Shown: positions 6,075 to 10,344 of the stretch, in pieces | Position numbering within the stretch: position 1 is the first letter of the stretch | Layout of the letters: each line of letters starts with the position of its first letter | From: Oscillospiraceae bacterium | Lineage (GTDB): Bacteria; Bacillota; Clostridia; Oscillospirales; Oscillospiraceae | Direction: 5' to 3' | Length of the DNA stretch: 10,344 nucleotides | NCBI GenBank assembly: GCA_016286595.1 | Contig: JAEETR010000203.1 | Location: 1 to 10,344, forward strand | Notes under the pieces: model-generated | What the model was told of the DNA's origin: nothing | Databases searched by the model: none | Seen by the model: the letters and a program-made list of their open reading frames with translations, nothing else | Program-made: the position numbers and the translations under genes

Positions 6075-7666
6075 TAAGACTTCGGGACGTGACCGCCCCG
6101 GTGGGAGCCGGGGAGGACGAGATAAAAAAGCTGGCGGCCCGGGCGCTGAAGGTCCGGGAGAGCGACGTGCTGTCCGTCAGGATACGCCGCCGCTCCGTCG
6201 ACGCCCGCAGAAAGCCGGACGTTAGGATGGTCTACACGCTGGACGTGGCCGTTTCGGGCGACGAGGAGCGCGTCATCGCCCGGGCAGGGGGCAAAGCGTC
6301 CCCCGCCGCGGACATACCCTATATCGTGCCGACGCCGGCAAAAATGCCTGAAAACCGTCCCATCGTGGTGGGCTTCGGCCCGGCGGGCATGTTCGCGGCG
6401 CTGGTGCTGGCCATGGCGGGGCTCAGACCTCTCGTCCTCGAGCGGGGGGACGACGTGGACGAGCGTACCGGTAAGGTGAGAAAATTCTGGAGCACCGGAC
6501 AGCTGGACGAGAACTCCAACGTGCAGTTCGGCGAGGGCGGCGCCGGGACCTTCTCCGACGGCAAGCTGAATACCGGCGTCAGCGACCCTCGCATCCCGTG
6601 GATATTTCAGACCATGGCGGAGTGCGGCGCGTCGGAGGACATTCTCATCGACGCCCGGCCCCACGTGGGCACCGACGTGCTGCGCACGGTGGTGAAAAAT
6701 ATACGAAAAAGGATCATCGCCCTTGGGGGCGAGGTGCGTTTCCGCGCCCGGGTAACGGGCGTGGAGATAGACGGCGGCGCCGTCAGCGCCGTGACGTTCG
6801 GCGGCGGGGAGAGGATCGAGTGCTCCGCCGTTATCCTGGCCATCGGCCACAGCGCCCGGGACACGGTGAAGACGCTGTACGACGCGGGCGTGCCCATGGA
6901 GCCCAAGGCGTTCTCCATGGGAGTGCGGATAGAGCACCGTCAGAGCCTTATCGACGAGGCCCAGTACGGCGCACTGTCGGCCGAACTGGGTCTTCCCCCG
7001 GCGGATTACCGTCTGAACTGCCGTTTTGACGACGGCTCCAGCGCCTACACCTTCTGCATGTGTCCCGGCGGGTACGTGGTGGCCTCCGCGTCGGAAGACG
7101 GGGGAGTGGTCACCAACGGTATGAGCAACGAAGCCCGGGAGGGGGACAACGCCAACTCCGCCCTCCTTGTGACGCTGACGCCGGATATGTTTCCGGACAA
7201 GTCCCCCCTGGGGGGCATGTACTGGCAGCGGGAGATAGAGCGCAGGGCGTTCGCCGCCGGAGGCGGCGGTTACCGCGCGCCTGCACAGCTGAGCGGCGAT
7301 TTCATGCAGCGCAGGCCCAGTGCCGGGCCCGGGGACGTGGAGCCCACGTACCGCCCCGGCGTCACGTGGACGGAGCTGCACGGCGTACTGCCGCCGGTGC
7401 TGACCGACACCCTTGAAAAAGCCATTCCTGCCCTGGGGAGGAAACTCCGGGGCTTCGACGACAGGAACGCGGTGCTCACCGCGCCGGAGAGCCGGTCCTC
7501 CAGCCCCGTACGCATACTGCGGGGATCGGACCTGCAGTCGCCGGCGGCGGCGGGCCTGTACCCCTGCGGCGAGGGAGCCGGCTACGCCGGAGGCATCACC
7601 TCCGCCGCGGCGGACGGCATGAGATGCGCCGAGGCGGTCATAGCGGCCCTGGGGAGGGACAGATGA
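6071..7666 (+). CDS. COG2509-type FAD-dependent protein
   Basis: A 531-residue protein of the uncharacterised FAD-dependent dehydrogenase group COG2509. About 95 N-terminal residues precede the nucleotide-binding fold; they include the KVRESDVLSVRIRRRSVDAR segment (27-46) common in this family. The FAD loop is VVGFGPAGMFAA (99-110) with E124 ending the second strand. NVQFGEGGAGTFSDGKL (150-166) and the C-terminal GLYPCGEGAGYAGGI (495-509) are strongly conserved in the group. The ATG at 6071 sits in an ATGA overlap with the upstream flavoprotein; an earlier in-frame GTG at 6017 lies within that gene and is unlikely. The TGA in turn overlaps the ATG of the GTPase gene. The reaction is unknown. 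Tight coupling in a three-gene unit suggests co-expression with the GTPase, not a proven shared pathway. Confidence 0.9.
   Translation: MIRLRDVTAPVGAGEDEIKKLAARALKVRESDVLSVRIRRRSVDARRKPDVRMVYTLDVAVSGDEERVIARAGGKASPAADIPYIVPTPAKMPENRPIVVGFGPAGMFAALVLAMAGLRPLVLERGDDVDERTGKVRKFWSTGQLDENSNVQFGEGGAGTFSDGKLNTGVSDPRIPWIFQTMAECGASEDILIDARPHVGTDVLRTVVKNIRKRIIALGGEVRFRARVTGVEIDGGAVSAVTFGGGERIECSAVILAIGHSARDTVKTLYDAGVPMEPKAFSMGVRIEHRQSLIDEAQYGALSAELGLPPADYRLNCRFDDGSSAYTFCMCPGGYVVASASEDGGVVTNGMSNEAREGDNANSALLVTLTPDMFPDKSPLGGMYWQREIERRAFAAGGGGYRAPAQLSGDFMQRRPSAGPGDVEPTYRPGVTWTELHGVLPPVLTDTLEKAIPALGRKLRGFDDRNAVLTAPESRSSSPVRILRGSDLQSPAAAGLYPCGEGAGYAGGITSAAADGMRCAEAVIAALGRDR
7653..7657 (+). promoter_or_regulatory. 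Ribosome binding site inside the COG2509 gene
   Basis: GGAGG, 5 bases before the ATG at 7663-7665. It lies in the last codons of the upstream gene and supports independent as well as coupled initiation at 7663, rather than at the in-frame ATG at 7624 further upstream. Confidence 0.7.
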
Positions 7667-10263
7667 AAAGACTTGTTGCGGGCATAATCGCCCACGTTGA
7701 CGCGGGAAAAACAACCCTTTCCGAGGCACTTTTATACACCAGCGGCGCCATACGGAAGCTGGGCCGCGTCGATTACCGGGACGCGTTCCTTGACACCGAG
7801 GAGCAGGAGCGGGAGCGGGGGATAACCATATTCTCCAAGCAGGCGGTGCTGACGCTGCCGGACGTCACCGTGACGCTGGTGGATACGCCGGGCCACGTGG
7901 ATTTCTCCGCGGAGGCTGAGAGGACATTGCAGGTGCTGGACTGCGCCGTGCTGGTCATATCCGGCACCGACGGCGTGCAGGCCCACACCCGCACCCTGTG
8001 GTCGCTGCTCAAGCGCCAGCGGGTGCCCACGTTTCTGTTCGTGAACAAGATGGACCTGCCCAACGCGGGGCGGGACGTCATACTCTCCCGGCTCCGGAGC
8101 GAGCTGGACGAGGGTTGCATCGATTTCGGCGGCGACGAGGCCGCCGCCGCGGATGAGGCCGCCACCTGCAGCGACTGGCTGCTGCAGAGATATCTGGACA
8201 ACGGCGTCCTCACCCGGGAGGACCTCTCCCGGGGCGTACAGGAGCGGCGGATATTTCCCGTGGTGTTCGGCAGCGCTCTCAAAATGGAGAACGTGGAGCG
8301 GTTCCTCAACGTGCTGACCGCGTACGCCCGCACGCCCCGATACCCCGACACCTTCGGCGCCAGGGTGTTCAAAATAGCACGGGACGCCCAGGGGACCCGC
8401 CTCACCTACATGAAGATAACCGGCGGCACGCTGAAGGTCCGGGACGTGCTGACCAATCGCCGGGCCACCGTACCCGAGGACGAGGTGTGGGAGGAGAAGG
8501 CGGATCAGCTGCGGGTCTATTCCGGGGCGAAATTCGCCGCCGTCACCCAGGCGGAGCCGGGCATGGTTGTGGCCGTCACCGGCCTTACGAAAACCTATCC
8601 CGGTCAGGGGCTGGGCTGTGAGACCGGCGACTATCGCATGGCCACCCGGGCGGTACTGTCCTACGGCGTTCTTCTGCCCGAAGGGGCGGACGTACACGAC
8701 GCGTACATGAAGCTGCGTCAGCTGGAGGACGAGGACCCCACCCTGCGGGTGGTGTGGGACGACGACCTCAGGGAGATAAGCCTGCGGCTGATGGGTCAGG
8801 TGCAGATGGAGGTGCTCACCCGCATCATATCACAGCGGTTCGGGCTGAACGTGACGTTCACCGACGGGAAGATAGCCTATATGGAGACTATCCTCGATAC
8901 CGTGGAGGGTGTGGGCCATTACGAGCCCCTGCGGCACTACGCGGAGGTCCATCTCCTGCTGGAGCCCGGGGAACCGGGCAGCGGCCTTATCTTCGACACA
9001 CTCTGCTCCGAGGACGATCTCGGCCGGAACTGGCAGCGGCTTGTCATGGAGCATCTGTACGAAAAGGTGCACCGGGGCGTGCTCATCGGCGCGCCCATAA
9101 CCGATATGCGCATATCCCTCATCATCGGCAGGGCCCACCTGAAACACACCGAGGGGGGCGATTTCCGTCAGGCCACCTACCGGGCGGTCCGGCAGGGGCT
9201 GATGCAGGCCCAGTCGATGCTGCTGGAGCCCTGGTACGAGTTCCGGCTGTCAGCTCCGCCGGACGTCATCGGCCGGGCCATCACCGACGTACGGCGCATG
9301 GGCGGCGACTTCGAGATGGAGAAGAACGAGGGGGATATGGCCGTGATAACCGGCAGCGCCCCCGTGTCGGAGATGGTGAACTATCAGCGGGAACTGAGCG
9401 CGTATACCCACGGCACCGGCCGGCTCGCCTGCTCCGTCAAGGGCTATTACCCCTGCCACAACGCCCGGGAAGTCATCGAGGCCGCGGCTTACGATCCCGA
9501 GGCGGATCTGGAAAATACCCCCGACTCCGTCTTCTGCTCTCACGGCGCCGGCTTTAACGTGAAATGGAACGACGTGCCGAACTATATGCATCTGGAGGGG
9601 CTGAAGCTCCACCGTCCGGAGGAGCCGGAGCCGGAGACCCCCGCCGGGCCGGTGACCGTGCGCCGGGGAGAGGCGTACGTCGGCAGCCGGGAGCAGGATA
9701 AACAGCTCATGGCCATATTTGAGCGGACCTACGGAGCGGTGAAGGACCGGGCGTTCCTGGCCCGCCGTCCCGAGAGCGTGGGGGACACCGCTTCGATGCT
9801 TGAGAAGCTGGACCCCGCCCAGACGTACCTGCTGGTGGACGGCTACAACATAATCTTTGCCTGGGACGAGCTCAAAGCCCTCGCCCGGGACGACCTGAGC
9901 CTTGCCCGCGATACCCTCATGCGGATGCTTATAAACTATCAGGGTTACAGAAAATGCAACCTCATCCTGGTGTTCGACGCCTACAAGGTCACCGGCGGCG
10001 AGGAAAAGATAGAAAAGCACGGCGGAGTCTACGTGGTCTATACCCGTGAGGCGGAGATAGCAGACGTGTATATCGAGCGGGTCACATCCGCCATAAAGCC
10101 GAAGAACAACAACGTCCGCGTGGCCACCTCCGACGGCCTTGAACAGCTCATAATCCTGGGCAAGGGCGCTCTGCGCGTGCCCGCCTCCGCCTTCTACGAG
10201 GAGATAACGGCCACGACAAAGGAGATCAGCAATACCATAAAAGAAATTAATAACAGGATATAG
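7663..10263 (+). CDS. TetM/EF-G-like translational GTPase fused to a YacP/Rae1-like NYN ribonuclease domain
   Basis: An 866-residue protein with two parts. Residues 1 to about 645 form a ribosomal GTPase of the TetM/EF-G type. All G motifs are present: AHVDAGKTT (10-18), RGIT (52-55), DTPGH (74-78, with catalytic H78), NKMD (128-131) and SAL (204-206). They are followed by the beta-barrel, domain III, domain IV and domain V regions. A charged, Pro/Glu-rich linker follows (about 650-720). Residues about 721-866 match the NYN/PIN-like domain of YacP (Rae1), with LLVDGYN (723-729, D726), FDA (771-773, D772), E798/D801 and ATSD (821-824, D824). Every expected acidic residue is kept. TetM itself is about 640 residues, so the NYN part is an addition, in one uninterrupted frame. 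The domain IV tip lacks the YSPVST loop of TetM. Likely a ribosome-acting GTPase that delivers an A-site nuclease; that role is inference. Third gene of the rightward operon. Confidence 0.9.
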   Translation: MKRLVAGIIAHVDAGKTTLSEALLYTSGAIRKLGRVDYRDAFLDTEEQERERGITIFSKQAVLTLPDVTVTLVDTPGHVDFSAEAERTLQVLDCAVLVISGTDGVQAHTRTLWSLLKRQRVPTFLFVNKMDLPNAGRDVILSRLRSELDEGCIDFGGDEAAAADEAATCSDWLLQRYLDNGVLTREDLSRGVQERRIFPVVFGSALKMENVERFLNVLTAYARTPRYPDTFGARVFKIARDAQGTRLTYMKITGGTLKVRDVLTNRRATVPEDEVWEEKADQLRVYSGAKFAAVTQAEPGMVVAVTGLTKTYPGQGLGCETGDYRMATRAVLSYGVLLPEGADVHDAYMKLRQLEDEDPTLRVVWDDDLREISLRLMGQVQMEVLTRIISQRFGLNVTFTDGKIAYMETILDTVEGVGHYEPLRHYAEVHLLLEPGEPGSGLIFDTLCSEDDLGRNWQRLVMEHLYEKVHRGVLIGAPITDMRISLIIGRAHLKHTEGGDFRQATYRAVRQGLMQAQSMLLEPWYEFRLSAPPDVIGRAITDVRRMGGDFEMEKNEGDMAVITGSAPVSEMVNYQRELSAYTHGTGRLACSVKGYYPCHNAREVIEAAAYDPEADLENTPDSVFCSHGAGFNVKWNDVPNYMHLEGLKLHRPEEPEPETPAGPVTVRRGEAYVGSREQDKQLMAIFERTYGAVKDRAFLARRPESVGDTASMLEKLDPAQTYLLVDGYNIIFAWDELKALARDDLSLARDTLMRMLINYQGYRKCNLILVFDAYKVTGGEEKIEKHGGVYVVYTREAEIADVYIERVTSAIKPKNNNVRVATSDGLEQLIILGKGALRVPASAFYEEITATTKEISNTIKEINNRI

Positions 10264-10267
10264 AATA

Positions 10268-10282
10268 ATTATCACTGATAAT
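10268..10282. repeat. 7-1-7 dyad downstream of the GTPase gene
   Basis: ATTATCA and TGATAAT are exact reverse complements flanking one C. The dyad is short and A/T-rich, and could be an operator for a gene to the right or a minor part of the transcript end. The halves resemble those of the Fur 7-1-7 site but in swapped order, so I do not call it a Fur box. Confidence 0.3.
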
Positions 10283-10306
10283 GCGACGTCGTTCTGCCCG
10301 ATGGTG

Positions 10307-10330
10307 AGCGCAGTTTTCTTGTGCTTTTTT
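10307..10330 (+). terminator. Possible intrinsic terminator of the rightward operon
   Basis: AGCGCA (10307-10312) can pair with TGTGCT (10320-10325, one G-U pair) around a 7-base loop, followed directly by five T (10326-10330). The stem is short at 6 bp but the T-tract is good and it lies 44 bases after the TAG. A competing hairpin uses TTTTCTTGT (10314-10322) and ACAAGAAAA (10331-10339); the two cannot form together. Either could end transcription. Confidence 0.45.
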
Positions 10331-10344
10331 ACAAGAAAAGAGGG

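Noticed and set aside
5960..7729. 589-codon minus-strand open frame
   Set aside because: Entirely antisense to the flavoprotein and COG2509 genes, which have clear motifs. The His/Gly/Arg/Pro-rich product is typical of a shadow frame.
7663..10263. Call as a tetracycline resistance gene (tet RPP)
   Set aside because: Overall GTPase similarity is real, but the YSPVST tip loop is absent and an NYN nuclease domain is added, so drug resistance is not supported by the sequence.
9250..10275. 341-codon minus-strand open frame that stays open to the right edge
   Set aside because: Antisense to the conserved NYN and domain IV/V coding sequence. No ribosome binding site or recognisable motif; explained as a shadow frame.
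10268..10282. Fur box
   Set aside because: The Fur 7-1-7 site reads TGATAAT-N-ATTATCA. Here the halves are in the opposite order, so the match is only superficial.

Overview
The window reads as a chromosomal segment of a GC-rich member of the Firmicutes, most likely class Clostridia (Oscillospirales-like). This rests on strong AGGAGG-type ribosome binding sites, compact operons with 4-base start/stop overlaps, TTG/GTG alternative starts, and gene families typical of that group: a U32 protein with a C-terminal cysteine cluster, an HI0933/BaiN-type flavoprotein, a COG2509 FAD protein, and a TetM-like GTPase joined to a YacP/Rae1-like NYN domain. The lineage is an inference from these families; there is no rRNA in the window. 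I see no tRNA, insertion sequence, phage gene or CRISPR array.

Layout. Positions 1-11 hold the first codons of a leftward gene that leaves the window, with a well-placed ribosome binding site and a sigma-A-type promoter at 49-77. Positions 80-250 carry no gene I can support, but hold a perfect 14-bp hairpin (97-129) and a 16-bp palindrome (222-237). A leftward operon occupies 282-4720. Read in its own direction it is U32 protein (2684-4720), ROK-like ASKHA protein (932-2671) and Sfp-type phosphopantetheinyl transferase (282-929), closed by a hairpin terminator at 251-279. Positions 4721-4856 form a divergent promoter region. A rightward operon occupies 4857-10263: HI0933-family flavoprotein, COG2509 FAD protein, then an 866-residue translational GTPase-NYN fusion. 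Both junctions are ATGA overlaps. The right edge (10264-10344) carries a short dyad and overlapping hairpins, one of which is a plausible terminator.

How the genes may fit together. The most interesting gene is the last. Its first ~645 residues are an EF-G/TetM-type ribosomal GTPase with intact G motifs. Its last ~145 residues match the YacP/Rae1 NYN ribonuclease with all the acidic catalytic positions present. In Bacillus subtilis, Rae1 cleaves mRNA in the ribosomal A site. A GTPase that enters the same site while carrying that nuclease suggests a one-protein device for ribosome clearing or mRNA cleavage on stalled ribosomes; that role is inference. The divergently transcribed U32 protein belongs to the family of RNA hydroxylation enzymes (RlhA, TrhP), so both operons contain a gene with a likely ribosome or RNA role. 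The two FAD proteins upstream of the GTPase are translationally coupled to it, but their substrates are unknown. No carrier-protein or synthase target for the phosphopantetheinyl transferase is visible here.
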